DNA from: an uncultured Porphyromonadaceae bacterium
Lineage (GTDB): Bacteria; Bacteroidota; Bacteroidia; Bacteroidales; Muribaculaceae
Length of the DNA stretch: 52,162 bases
Assembly (NCBI GenBank): GCA_947177685.1
Contig: CAMWVE010000019.1
Coordinates: 1-52,162 of the forward strand
Direction of reading: 5' to 3'
Part shown: in pieces, positions 27,841 to 36,641 of the stretch
Layout: every line of letters begins with the position of its first letter
Position numbering within the stretch: position 1 is the stretch's first letter
Program-made: the position numbers and the translations under genes
The notes under the pieces: generated by a model
The model's input: the letters and a program-made list of their open reading frames with translations, nothing else
What the model was told of the DNA's origin: nothing
Database searches by the model: none

Positions 27841-28319
27841 AGGAACAAGACATAAAACTATCACTACATGAAACCGAGCAGCTATGCCGCCTGTACATGG
27901 ATTGCAGACTCTCCGTTCTGGAAGAAACCGAGCTGAGGTATTTTCTCACAAAGGTGGATTATCATTCGCCATTGATTGATGACGTGCGTCAGATAATGAA
28001 AATCGATGTGCATGCTGCCGAGACCTTAAATAAAGTCGCACCAAAAAGAAAACCTTGGTTTGGCAGGTGGACAACATATTTGAGTACTGCCGCAACAGTT
28101 GCATTACTGCTGAGCATAGGACTATTTTGGTGGCAATCACGTGATTCCGATGAATCACAGTCATATTATATCGCTTACGTCGACGGAGAACGTCTGAACG
28201 AAGATGCGGCAAAAAAGCAAATTGAGGCTGAGCTGCAGTCGGTCGATGAATTCATTATGGAAATGTCTGAAATGGAAGCGCGTGAGCAGCAGTTGATAGA
28301 TAATTTTTTCAACCAATAA
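27837..28319 (+). CDS. Probable anti-sigma factor (single-pass membrane protein)
   Basis: This 160-residue protein has a charged N-terminal part of about 75 residues, one transmembrane helix (about 79-99, TTYLSTAATVALLLSIGLFWW), and a short periplasmic acidic tail. That is the topology of an anti-sigma factor: a cytosolic sigma-binding region and an outer sensor part. It lacks a recognisable FecR domain, so it is not the classic iron-type regulator. The assignment is by position and topology. It is translationally coupled to the ECF sigma gene. Confidence 0.7.
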   Translation: MKEQDIKLSLHETEQLCRLYMDCRLSVLEETELRYFLTKVDYHSPLIDDVRQIMKIDVHAAETLNKVAPKRKPWFGRWTTYLSTAATVALLLSIGLFWWQSRDSDESQSYYIAYVDGERLNEDAAKKQIEAELQSVDEFIMEMSEMEAREQQLIDNFFNQ

Positions 28320-28331
28320 TTTTGAGGAATC

Positions 28332-28718
28332 ATGAAAAGACTTTTGATTATATTATCATTGACAATAGTGACACTTATGGCAAACGCCAAGTCACCCCTG
28401 ATATCTGTAGAGCAGTTTTTTGATGGACGTTACAACAATGAAAAAACTGTCAATACATTTATTTCAAAAGATAACGGAATCTATTTCCGGATGCTTCAGG
28501 TAAAGGATAATCCGGCAATAGTAAAAAAGTTTGCTGAAACGCTCGCCAAGGAAAAGGCTACTGCAACAAGATATTTCGAACAAACAGGCGAAGGAGGAAA
28601 ATCTACAATCGTCAAAATATCGAATAATGGCGAGACAATTGACGTGGGATTTCAGCAAGATCCTTCAGGCAAGTCAGCCACTCTGTTCATAAGAGGCTCG
28701 GAGAAAGCGTTTAAATAA
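28332..28718 (+). CDS. Small exported protein, possibly DUF6108-like
   Basis: This 128-residue protein has a signal peptide (MKRLLIILSLTIVTLMANA) and a compact mature region. It starts ISVEQFFDGRYNN and ends in beta-strand-like segments (IDVGFQQDPSGKSATLFIRGS). I recall similar short exported proteins next to ECF sigma genes in Bacteroides, perhaps DUF6108, but I am not certain. It is 12 bases after the anti-sigma gene and 31 bases before the barrel gene, so it belongs to the same operon. No function can be assigned. Confidence 0.6.
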   Translation: MKRLLIILSLTIVTLMANAKSPLISVEQFFDGRYNNEKTVNTFISKDNGIYFRMLQVKDNPAIVKKFAETLAKEKATATRYFEQTGEGGKSTIVKISNNGETIDVGFQQDPSGKSATLFIRGSEKAFK

Positions 28719-28749
28719 ACGCACTGTCAACCAGATAATTACCCTAAAC

Positions 28750-30873
28750 ATGAATACAATCAAATTGCTGCTCTCAGGAGTGGCGGCACTCCCTATGTGC
28801 CTTTTTGCAGGAGAACCTGCCGATTCAATCACAACCGAATGGGAAAGTATGCTTGAACTAAATGAAGTGGTTGTGGTGGCATCCCGACCTGTCCTGAAAC
28901 AATCCCCTGACCGAATTGTGTATATCACCAAAAATGACCCTTTCGCAAAAGGGTTGAATGGAGTGCAGTTGCTTGACCGCATACCTCGTGTCACCGTAAA
29001 TGACAATCAGGTCAGTATCGCAGGAAAATCATCGGTAAAATATGTTATTGACGGGCATCTTCTTGATATGCCGGACGAAGCCATAGCTCTACGTTTGAAA
29101 AATCTTCAGGCATCGGGCATCGAAAAGATAGAGCTGCTCACCACTCCTCCGGCAAAATATTCGACAGCCGATAATGTAGCATTCATCAGCATCACAACCC
29201 GTAACGAATCATACGGCACCCGTGGCAATCTTTGGGGTAACGGCATCACGCGCGAGGATTGCAGTTACCTTATCGGTGGCAACGTCAGCCATACCAACCG
29301 TAGGGTTGAACTCTCGGCTGATGCAGGTTGGCAGAGTATGAAAGGTATAAATGACCTTGACCAGACTTACATATTCGCAGACTACATCCGCACATCTGAC
29401 CGCACAAACCGATTCACAAATCGCTCGTTTGGAGCCAACGGACTATTAAAATATAAATTTAACAGCAGGTTTAGCGCCGGTGCAATAGTTAATTTCAGCA
29501 TGATGCGGCTGAAAAGCCACGTTCTTGATGAAACTATCTGCAATGATGTTCCTTCATTCTCACAAAACATCTCACCTGTCCGACCGAATAATGCACTCAC
29601 TCTCACTGCTTTTAGCGATTGGGCACTTGATGGTAACGGAAAGAATCTCTCTCTGACATATAACTGCTTTGACCGCCACACTCACTCTTTTTCTGACGTA
29701 ACTACAAATCAGACAAGACTCACTGATGACGGAGCAAACAAATATATGATAAACTCAGTGAAACTCGACGCTTCCTTACCTTTTTCCGCGTTCAGAATTG
29801 ATGCCGGCGCCGCTTTTACACGAGTAGATAATCACACTGAGCTGCACATAAGCGAATTTTTCGGAGGCAATTGGGAAAACAATCCTCTGCAAAGCAATTC
29901 ATTCAATTATTATGAAACGACCTCAGCTTTGTATGTAAGCGCTGAAAAAAATTTCTCAGGCGATTTCTTTGGCAAACTCGGACTGCGTTATGAACACACT
30001 GCAGTTAAAGGGAATCAACTCATTGGGAATATGCAACATAACAAAACATACGGCTACCTGTTCCCTACCCTTACTTTAAGCCGAAATTACTCAACCGCCG
30101 GACGTATGTCGCTATCATATTCAATGGGGATTAACCGACCAAACTTCGGCGACCTCAATCCATTCCGATATTATACCACCGTAAGTGACTGGTTTTCAGG
30201 AAATCCCAATCTTGAACCAAGCATATCGCATAATGCAGAAATCAACTATAGCTTCAAGGGTATCTATGCCGTGCTATATAACTCATATAATCACAATGCC
30301 ATAGGGAATATCACAAGGGTCAACACTGACGGCAGCCGATACACTCTCCCCGAGAACTGCCTTAACACCAATAAGTCAGGGCTATATGCATCATACAACC
30401 GGACTCTGTTCGGGCTATGGAATCTGAAGTTTGGTGGCGAAGTTTTCTATTCCCTGTCAAAATCAAATGTTTCCGATTTCAAGGATGCCAATGACCACGG
30501 TTGGAGCGGAAAATTTGAGTTTAACTCATCGTGGATGCTTAACCAACAGAAAAACCTCATTCTAAATTTCAGATTCAGTCATTATTTGCCGTGGAAGGAC
30601 CGCATGATCCATTACTCCTCTATTTCATTAATCGGTTGTGACCTGCGTTACTCCCTTCTTGAAAACCGCTTGAACCTATCGCTTGCCGTCAATGATCCTT
30701 TCGGATGGAATATCACAAAGTCAAAAGCATACTACAAAGACTACACCGTCGACTCTCGGAATGACATCCATTCACACTCCGTTTCGCTGAGAGTGTCATG
30801 GTCATTCGGTGGCAATAAAGTTAACAACGTTTACCGCGACAGCAAAGAACGGGAGTCGCAACGCTCTTATTAA
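28750..30873 (+). CDS. Outer-membrane beta-barrel protein, TonB-receptor-like (plug plus barrel)
   Basis: This 707-residue protein has a signal peptide (MNTIKLLLSGVAALPMCLFA). A TonB-receptor-like plug follows (about 35-150: NGVQLLDRIPRVTVND, VKYVIDGHLLDMPDEA, IEKIELLTTPPAKYS), then a long beta-rich barrel with alternating aromatic strands such as YASYNRTLFGLWNLKFGGE. It lacks the N-terminal carboxypeptidase-regulatory domain of SusC-type receptors and is shorter. It fits the outer membrane beta-barrel family seen in Bacteroidetes. As last gene of the ECF operon it may be a receptor or stress-induced porin; its ligand is unknown. No SusD partner is present here. Confidence 0.8.
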   Translation: MNTIKLLLSGVAALPMCLFAGEPADSITTEWESMLELNEVVVVASRPVLKQSPDRIVYITKNDPFAKGLNGVQLLDRIPRVTVNDNQVSIAGKSSVKYVIDGHLLDMPDEAIALRLKNLQASGIEKIELLTTPPAKYSTADNVAFISITTRNESYGTRGNLWGNGITREDCSYLIGGNVSHTNRRVELSADAGWQSMKGINDLDQTYIFADYIRTSDRTNRFTNRSFGANGLLKYKFNSRFSAGAIVNFSMMRLKSHVLDETICNDVPSFSQNISPVRPNNALTLTAFSDWALDGNGKNLSLTYNCFDRHTHSFSDVTTNQTRLTDDGANKYMINSVKLDASLPFSAFRIDAGAAFTRVDNHTELHISEFFGGNWENNPLQSNSFNYYETTSALYVSAEKNFSGDFFGKLGLRYEHTAVKGNQLIGNMQHNKTYGYLFPTLTLSRNYSTAGRMSLSYSMGINRPNFGDLNPFRYYTTVSDWFSGNPNLEPSISHNAEINYSFKGIYAVLYNSYNHNAIGNITRVNTDGSRYTLPENCLNTNKSGLYASYNRTLFGLWNLKFGGEVFYSLSKSNVSDFKDANDHGWSGKFEFNSSWMLNQQKNLILNFRFSHYLPWKDRMIHYSSISLIGCDLRYSLLENRLNLSLAVNDPFGWNITKSKAYYKDYTVDSRNDIHSHSVSLRVSWSFGGNKVNNVYRDSKERESQRSY

Positions 30874-30900
30874 CAATCTACAGATTACTTCCTCAATTAC

Positions 30901-30931
30901 TTGCACAATTAAAAATCATTGATTAATTTTG
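30901..30931 (+). promoter_or_regulatory. Promoter of hpt-adk
   Basis: TTG (30901-30903), a 20-base spacer and TAATTTTG (30924-30931) fit the Bacteroidetes promoter consensus. The leader to the hpt ATG at 30977 is about 40 bases. Confidence 0.7.
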
Positions 30932-30976
30932 CACAATTTTATAAGGTAAGAGGAAACAATTAAAACCATCAGCCTG

Positions 30977-31519
30977 ATGAAGGAAGTACATTATAACGGG
31001 CTTACATTCGTGCCCTATATTGAAAATGAGAAAATCGCAGCCCGCATAAAGGAGCTTGCGAAAGTCATCAAACGCGACTGTGAAGGCTCCGTTCCTCTTT
31101 TCATCTGCGTTCTAAACGGCGCATTCCCCTTCGCGGCAGACCTTTTCCGTGAGGTGGATATGGACGCTGAAATCACGTTCATCCGCCTCAAAAGCTATCA
31201 AGGAATGCAGTCAAGCGGTGTAGTTAAGGAAGTTATCGGACTCAGCGAGGATATAAAGGACCGCACCGTCATCATAGTGGAAGATATTGTCGACACCGGC
31301 AAGACAATCCACAATCTGATGGAAGATTTGAAAAAGAAACAGCCGGCAAAATTGAAAATCGCCACTCTCCTGTTCAAACCCGAAGCATTAGTCTGCGATG
31401 TAAAACCGGACTATGTTGGATTTGAAATCCCCAAGAAATTTGTAATAGGTTACGGACTTGACCTCGATGGGATAGCCCGAAATCTCAAAGATGTTTATCA
31501 ACTGAAAGAAAATGCTTAA
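30977..31519 (+). CDS. hpt: Hypoxanthine phosphoribosyltransferase
   Basis: Hpt salvages hypoxanthine and guanine by joining them to PRPP, in the cytosol. The 180-residue length is typical. The PRPP-binding motif is visible as VIIVEDIVDTGKTI, preceded by the flexible-loop region LKSYQGMQSSGVV and followed by KPDYVGFEIP, which contacts the base. It has its own promoter and its end overlaps the adk start by eight bases. Pairing purine salvage with adenylate kinase makes sense for nucleotide balance. Confidence 0.96.
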   Translation: MKEVHYNGLTFVPYIENEKIAARIKELAKVIKRDCEGSVPLFICVLNGAFPFAADLFREVDMDAEITFIRLKSYQGMQSSGVVKEVIGLSEDIKDRTVIIVEDIVDTGKTIHNLMEDLKKKQPAKLKIATLLFKPEALVCDVKPDYVGFEIPKKFVIGYGLDLDGIARNLKDVYQLKENA

Positions 31520-32090
31520 TTTAATTATTTTCGGAGCCCCCGGAAGCGGCAAAGGTACACAAAGTGAAAAATTGATTGACAACTACGGGCTTTATCACAT
31601 CTCAACAGGAGAGGTGCTTCGTGATCACATTGCCCGTGGCACAGATTTAGGTAAAATCGCCGATACTTACATCTCTGAAGGTCTGCTCATTCCTGACGAC
31701 CTGATGATTTCAATTCTTGACGATTTACTTGACAAGAATAGCCACCTGACCCAGAATGGCGTTATTTTCGACGGATTCCCCCGCACGGTTCCTCAAGCTG
31801 ACGCACTGACAAAACTGCTTGAAAAACGCAACATGAAAATCGATGCGGTTGTGGGTCTGGAAGTTGATGAGAATGAACTTGTCGACAGAATTTTGAAACG
31901 CGGCAAAGAAACCAACCGCGCCGATGACAATCTCGAAACCATCAAGAAACGTCTTGAAGTATATCATAATCAGACTACTCCTCTGCGTGAATACTATCTC
32001 GGACAGGGCATTTACCATCCCGTGAAAGGATCCGGTTCGGTCGAAGATATTTTCACTGACATCAAATCGCGACTTGATAACCTGAAATAA
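31512..32090 (+). CDS. adk: Adenylate kinase
   Basis: Adk interconverts ATP + AMP and 2 ADP. The N-terminal P-loop is FGAPGSGKGTQS, followed by the AMP-binding region YHISTGEVLRDHI and the signature FDGFPRTVPQADAL. At 192 residues it is the short type with a small lid and no zinc cysteines. It overlaps hpt by eight bases and is followed by a strong intrinsic terminator. Confidence 0.96.
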   Translation: MLNLIIFGAPGSGKGTQSEKLIDNYGLYHISTGEVLRDHIARGTDLGKIADTYISEGLLIPDDLMISILDDLLDKNSHLTQNGVIFDGFPRTVPQADALTKLLEKRNMKIDAVVGLEVDENELVDRILKRGKETNRADDNLETIKKRLEVYHNQTTPLREYYLGQGIYHPVKGSGSVEDIFTDIKSRLDNLK

Positions 32091-32113
32091 TCCTCATACA
32101 AATTTTCCATATC

Positions 32114-32156
32114 AAAGTCGCTCCTCAAAACCGGTTTAAGGAGCGACTTTTTCTTT
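32114..32156 (+). terminator. Intrinsic terminator after adk
   Basis: A 12-bp perfect stem, AAAGTCGCTCCT (32114-32125) with AGGAGCGACTTT (32139-32150), closes a 13-base loop and is followed by a T-rich tail. It is 23 bases after the adk stop. Confidence 0.85.
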
Positions 32157-32174
32157 CTCAAAAATCAAACAACC

Positions 32175-33290
32175 ATGAAACTGCGTATCTTAATTCCTCT
32201 GCTGCTGTTGACTTTTTTTGGTTCCACTGCCACGGAGCTTCCTGACAGTCTGTTGCGTCGCTATGCCGCTGAAATGCTGATTATAGGTTTTCGCGGCGAT
32301 TCAGTGGAAACTGACCCTGACATACATCACTACCTAAAAGATATACGTCCGGGGGGCATCATTCTGTTCGACATTGACCTCACATCGGGCGGAGGACTGG
32401 GTACGCGCAATATCAAGAACCGCGCCCAACTACGTCACCTTACTGACGAAATGAAAAAAATGGCTGATTACCCGCTGTTCATTGCCGTGGATCAGGAGGG
32501 CGGACTGGTGCAACGCCTCAAACCGCGTTACGGTTTTGACCGTCTCCCCTCGGCTTATCATCTGGGCATTGAGGTCAACAATCCTGACTCCACCGAATTT
32601 TACGCCCGACTGATGGCGAACCAGCTGAACGATGCCGGTGTCAACATGAATCTGGCACCTGAACTTGACATACATCGCCCCGACTGCCCTGTTATCGGAC
32701 ATCTTGACCGCGGTTATTCCGCAAATACGGATTCCGTTGCTTTCCACGCAGGCATTACCATCAAAGTGCTTTCTGACAGCGGAATAATTGCCGTGGGCAA
32801 ACACTTTCCCGGTCATGGCAGCGCCATCTCCGATTCACACTACGGACTGACTGACGTAACCTCAACATGGAACGAGAACGAGCTGACTCCGTTCAAGAAA
32901 CTGATTGACTCCGGTGAGCTTCAGGCAATTATGACGGCACATATTTTCAACCGCAACATCGATCCTGACTTTCCTGCCACATTGTCGCACTCCACTCTCA
33001 CCGGTCTGCTCCGTGACAAACTTGGCTTTGACGGGGTCATCATCACCGATGACATGTACATGAAAGGGATAATCGACAATTACAGCATTGAGCAGGCTGT
33101 GATAATGGCTATCAATGCGGGTGCCGACATGATGATAATGGGTAACAACATCAACACCGGCTATGAAGCTGACCGCCCCGACAAAATCATAGAAATAATT
33201 GTCAAGGCGGTCAAAGAGGGCAGGATTCCTGAGGAGCGTCTGACTGACGCACACCGCAGAATAGAACGTATGCAGCAACAACTGCATTAA
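32175..33290 (+). CDS. Exported GH3 family beta-N-acetylhexosaminidase (NagZ-like)
   Basis: This 371-residue enzyme has a signal peptide (about residues 1-19), so it acts in the periplasm or at the cell surface. It shows the GH3 NagZ-type signature KHFPGHGSAISDSH (K209 to H222, with the Asp-His pair D220/H222). The conserved GVIITDDMYMKG holds the nucleophile Asp (D292 or D293), and AVDQEGGLVQRL is the substrate-binding block. Such enzymes remove terminal beta-GlcNAc from muropeptides or glycans. It is a single-domain form. Its TAA overlaps the TAA of the opposite-strand GH32 gene, so it abuts the fructan locus but has no obvious part in it. Confidence 0.9.
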   Translation: MKLRILIPLLLLTFFGSTATELPDSLLRRYAAEMLIIGFRGDSVETDPDIHHYLKDIRPGGIILFDIDLTSGGGLGTRNIKNRAQLRHLTDEMKKMADYPLFIAVDQEGGLVQRLKPRYGFDRLPSAYHLGIEVNNPDSTEFYARLMANQLNDAGVNMNLAPELDIHRPDCPVIGHLDRGYSANTDSVAFHAGITIKVLSDSGIIAVGKHFPGHGSAISDSHYGLTDVTSTWNENELTPFKKLIDSGELQAIMTAHIFNRNIDPDFPATLSHSTLTGLLRDKLGFDGVIITDDMYMKGIIDNYSIEQAVIMAINAGADMMIMGNNINTGYEADRPDKIIEIIVKAVKEGRIPEERLTDAHRRIERMQQQLH

Positions 33291-34747
33291 TTCCGGTGAA
33301 CCGATTCGAGGGGATAAGCCACAATATCAAAACGTGTGGCACCATCAAGCGAAAACAGCTCCACGCCAGTCTGGTTCTCACCCGGATAAGTAAGAAGTGT
33401 GAAAGTTTTTTCCCCTCCGGGAGTGAATATCTCCACGGTTGACTTGTCAACATATATGCTTAAAGTCAGTTCACCGTCAACAGGATGAACCCGGGCATAA
33501 GCCACTCTTGCAAAGCAGTCGGGAAGTTGCGCATCAGTGCAGTTAGTGCGGTCAATTTTCAGGAAATGCGAAACCGGATCATAGCTTATTGTCAGCTTGC
33601 GTCCTTCGTCGCAACAGAGGTTCACCCACCACTGATTATCATCTTCAGCGCTGACCTTAAGAATCATTTCATAACAGTTATCCATGGCAGACAACTCCGG
33701 CAGCGGAGTTATTCCGGCTTTCACCTTACCGGAAAATCTGTATGGCTCGCCACGCAATTCCATCAGCGCATCTACAGGCTCCTGACACAAAATATATTTG
33801 CCATCAACTTGGTCAAGCGTCAGTTTACGCGGCAACGACCACACCCCTTTTCCCCACTCCGACGGAGCCTGCGGGGCATAATCCCATGTGTTTACCCAAC
33901 CAAGGGTGTAGACATCAGTTGAGTCAGAATCATAATCGGCAAACACACGCGATGCATAGTAGTCCATTCCTTCATCAACATAAAGAGGATAAGAGCCGGT
34001 CTGTTCAGCCACAAATTCAGTGCCGTTGAAATCGCCGACAAAATACTGCTCGCGTGCCCAGTTTATGGAAACCAACAGCACCCACTTCCACTGATCGGTT
34101 CCCTTAACCGGAAGCATGAACAGATCAGGACACTCCCATGACCGGGCAGAGTCGCCCATAGGACCGAAGTCACTCAGCCACTCCCAGTTGCGCAAATCCG
34201 TTGAGCCGTAAAACGCAACTTTCTTGTCAAGCGCCTTGGCAACTGCCATTATCCACCGCTTGTTTATCTTATCCCAGATCACTGTGGGGTCACGGAACTC
34301 CGTGCTACCTATGTCAAGCACCGGATTGCCGTCGTAATAACGGAACGTGATGCCACCGTCAGTGCTGTAAGCTATTGACTGCGACTGTATTTTGCTCACT
34401 TTGTCAAACGAGGTGAACACGGCAACCATGCTGCCTTCGCCGAAACCTGTTGTGTTCAGGCTGTCAACTACTACCGAACCGGTGAAAGCAGCTATGCTGT
34501 CAGGCAAGCCAACGATAGCCATGTCGTTTAATTCCGTCCAATGCAGGAGGTCATCGGTGACAGCACCACCCCAGCTGTATCCGAAATATTTACCACCATG
34601 TTTAATCAGTCCGCACGGGTCACCAATCCAACGATGAGCCGGCGTGAAATGATATTGCGGACGATATTTCTCATGGTAAAGCGGTTCGCCGGCTTTTGTC
34701 CACGACACAGCCAACAAGAATAGCAGCAACGGAAATAATTTCTTCAT
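33287..34747 (-). CDS. Exported GH32 glycoside hydrolase with altered nucleophile motif
   Basis: I start at ATG 34747, which begins the signal peptide MKKLFPLLLFLLAVSWTKA; the in-frame ATG at 34807 adds 20 unlikely residues. The 486-residue protein is a GH32 five-blade propeller plus beta-sandwich. The catalytic residues can be placed: D43 in WIGDPCG, D153 in EFRDPTVIW, and E205 in WECPDLF. The first motif is normally WMNDPNG; here both Asn are changed (G42, C45). The following loop with WGH is shortened to YSWGGAVTDDLLHW. It probably releases fructose from fructans or fructo-oligosaccharides, with specificity possibly altered. It follows susD behind a terminator-like hairpin. Confidence 0.88.
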   Translation of the reverse strand: MKKLFPLLLFLLAVSWTKAGEPLYHEKYRPQYHFTPAHRWIGDPCGLIKHGGKYFGYSWGGAVTDDLLHWTELNDMAIVGLPDSIAAFTGSVVVDSLNTTGFGEGSMVAVFTSFDKVSKIQSQSIAYSTDGGITFRYYDGNPVLDIGSTEFRDPTVIWDKINKRWIMAVAKALDKKVAFYGSTDLRNWEWLSDFGPMGDSARSWECPDLFMLPVKGTDQWKWVLLVSINWAREQYFVGDFNGTEFVAEQTGSYPLYVDEGMDYYASRVFADYDSDSTDVYTLGWVNTWDYAPQAPSEWGKGVWSLPRKLTLDQVDGKYILCQEPVDALMELRGEPYRFSGKVKAGITPLPELSAMDNCYEMILKVSAEDDNQWWVNLCCDEGRKLTISYDPVSHFLKIDRTNCTDAQLPDCFARVAYARVHPVDGELTLSIYVDKSTVEIFTPGGEKTFTLLTYPGENQTGVELFSLDGATRFDIVAYPLESVHRN

Positions 34748-34760
34748 AAACTTAAGTTTT

Positions 34761-34801
34761 AAAAAAGGGCGGTGCATCAGTAAAACCTTGATACACCGCC
34801 C
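34761..34801 (-). terminator. Terminator or attenuator between susD and GH32
   Basis: On the minus strand GGGCGGTG and CACCGCCC pair across a 19-base loop (arms 34801-34794 and 34774-34767), followed at once by six T residues (34766-34761). This is a canonical intrinsic terminator 13 bases before the GH32 start codon. There is no room for a separate promoter after it, so GH32 expression probably depends on read-through. Confidence 0.8.
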
Positions 34802-34850
34802 ATACATGCAACCGATCCTATAAAACTCTTTTTTACCTTATATCTTCAAT

Positions 34851-36617
34851 TTAGAACGCGGGATAACCGGGGTTCTGAACGTAAATACCACCTGAGAAGT
34901 TGTACTGAGCAACAGGCACGGGGAAGTATTCTTCGCCGGTTTCGAACGATGCGTTCTGATAATATATGCGATTGTCTTTTTCAGCTGCGAAATAGTTGTT
35001 CATTGTTTCCTTGGCGATACCCCAGCGAACGAGGTCGAAGAAACGCTCACCTTCCATAGCTTTTTCCAGACGCATTTCAGTGCGGAGAGCCTTGCGGGCA
35101 TAGTCCTGAGTCCATCCAGCCTGAGGATAGAGACCGATTTTGTAGTTGGCAGCATCCTTGGTGTTGTCATAGAAATCTTTCACATAGGCACTGCGCTGGG
35201 CGCGAGAACGAACCTGATTGATGAGCTGACGTGCTTCCTCGAGGTTTGTGCCGAGCTCAATGAGAGCCTCAGCCTTGTAGAGCAGGAGGTCAGCGTAGCG
35301 GATGAGCTGCCAGTTCAGAGCCGATGCACCCCAAGGCCAGCCATGATTTGCATCGGGCGATTCAGGAGAGAGCCAGAAGCGCTTGCAGTTGTTGTAGCCA
35401 TAGACATCGGAGTTGCGGACCCACAGACCGCAGGGACGTTCCTTGAAAGTCTTGTAGGTGATGGTCGGACGACCGATGACGAAGTCCAGACGGGGGTCAA
35501 CATTACCGCTAACGTTGGCAAGAGTGTAGTTACCTTCATTGTCAAACTTCACGCTGCCATAGTCAGGTTTGCTCTGATAGTCGAACACGGGCAGACCGTT
35601 GGCATCAGTCTGATAAGCATTGATAAGGTCCTGCGAGGGAAGGAAGAAACCGTCGCCCTGCCAAGGACAGCCGGGACCTGTCATGGAGTTCAGCAGGTTG
35701 CTCCAGTTGATGCGACCACCGTCAGCCGAACCGTCGTTCTTTGAGAACTGCACTGCGAGAACCGATTCCGAACCATTCTCATATTCCAGAAGGTCAAGCT
35801 GCTGGAAGTCAGCGAGAAGTTCATAACCTTTGATGCCATCGATGATGTTAACCACCTCCTGAAGAAGCTGCTTGTTGATTGAAACGACAGCGTTGGTTTC
35901 AGGGTTCTGTTCGTAAGCCTGATAAAGTTTAACTTTAGCGGCATAAGCCAGAGCGGCACGGCGGTTGATGCGACCTGCATCGCTCTGAGTGTCAGGGAGG
36001 TCGTTGGCTGCATCGAGCAGATCGGCAGCTATGCGTGCCAGATGCTGTTCACGGGTAAACTCATCGTTGCGAACGCTGGTGTATTCGTTTTCGGGAAGGT
36101 CGATGTCCATGTAAGGAATGCGGTTGAACAGACGCACGAGTTCGAAATACCAGTGGTCACGGATTACGCGCACTTCAGCAATACGCACTTTCTTGTTTTT
36201 GTTGGTGCTCTCATCAATCTTGTTGAGCGAGCGGATTGCAGAGTTACAACGTGAGATACCGCAGTAAACGTTGAACCATTTGCCATCGAGGAAACCATTG
36301 TTAGGCTGGATTTTTGAAGTCTCCATATCATGTATTTCCCAAGCGTCAGTTTCGCCGCCGCCACCTTTGTAGGCATTATCAGCACGAACTTCACCATAGC
36401 TCCAGTTAGTCACGGGGAACCAATGGGGATCATTTGAGTCAGCATAGCGGCAGCCGAAAGTGGCGTATGCGCTGGTGACGAGGAGGTCAACCGCCTGAGG
36501 GTCGTCCATATTACCCTCTGAAAGTGTACCCTGAGGTTTGTTTTCAAGGAAGTCGCTGCCACAGCCTGTGAGAGCCAATCCTGTGAGTGCAGCAAAAAAT
36601 ATATTTTTGATTTTCAT
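34851..36617 (-). CDS. SusD/RagB-like surface glycan-binding lipoprotein
   Basis: This 588-residue outer-membrane lipoprotein (signal and lipobox ALTGCGS, C19) belongs to the SusD family. It caps the SusC barrel and helps capture oligosaccharides. Family features are the helical TPR-like half (around 95-270, including AEVRVIRDHWYFELVRLF) and the C-terminal block MRLEKAMEGERFFDLVRWG, typical of SusD/RagB. It lies 24 bases downstream of susC on the same transcript and is followed by a strong terminator. With two GH32 genes nearby the ligand is presumably a fructan or fructo-oligosaccharide, which the sequence alone does not prove. It contains one of the rare GGCC sites (35335-35338). Confidence 0.95.
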   Translation of the reverse strand: MKIKNIFFAALTGLALTGCGSDFLENKPQGTLSEGNMDDPQAVDLLVTSAYATFGCRYADSNDPHWFPVTNWSYGEVRADNAYKGGGGETDAWEIHDMETSKIQPNNGFLDGKWFNVYCGISRCNSAIRSLNKIDESTNKNKKVRIAEVRVIRDHWYFELVRLFNRIPYMDIDLPENEYTSVRNDEFTREQHLARIAADLLDAANDLPDTQSDAGRINRRAALAYAAKVKLYQAYEQNPETNAVVSINKQLLQEVVNIIDGIKGYELLADFQQLDLLEYENGSESVLAVQFSKNDGSADGGRINWSNLLNSMTGPGCPWQGDGFFLPSQDLINAYQTDANGLPVFDYQSKPDYGSVKFDNEGNYTLANVSGNVDPRLDFVIGRPTITYKTFKERPCGLWVRNSDVYGYNNCKRFWLSPESPDANHGWPWGASALNWQLIRYADLLLYKAEALIELGTNLEEARQLINQVRSRAQRSAYVKDFYDNTKDAANYKIGLYPQAGWTQDYARKALRTEMRLEKAMEGERFFDLVRWGIAKETMNNYFAAEKDNRIYYQNASFETGEEYFPVPVAQYNFSGGIYVQNPGYPAF

Positions 36618-36641
36618 TGTTTCGTTGTGATTTAAAGTATA

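Noticed and set aside
32175-33290. GH3 enzyme as part of the fructan locus
   Set aside because: Its signature is that of beta-N-acetylhexosaminidases, it is on the opposite strand and converges with the GH32 gene, and it follows the hpt-adk terminator. Adjacency seems accidental.
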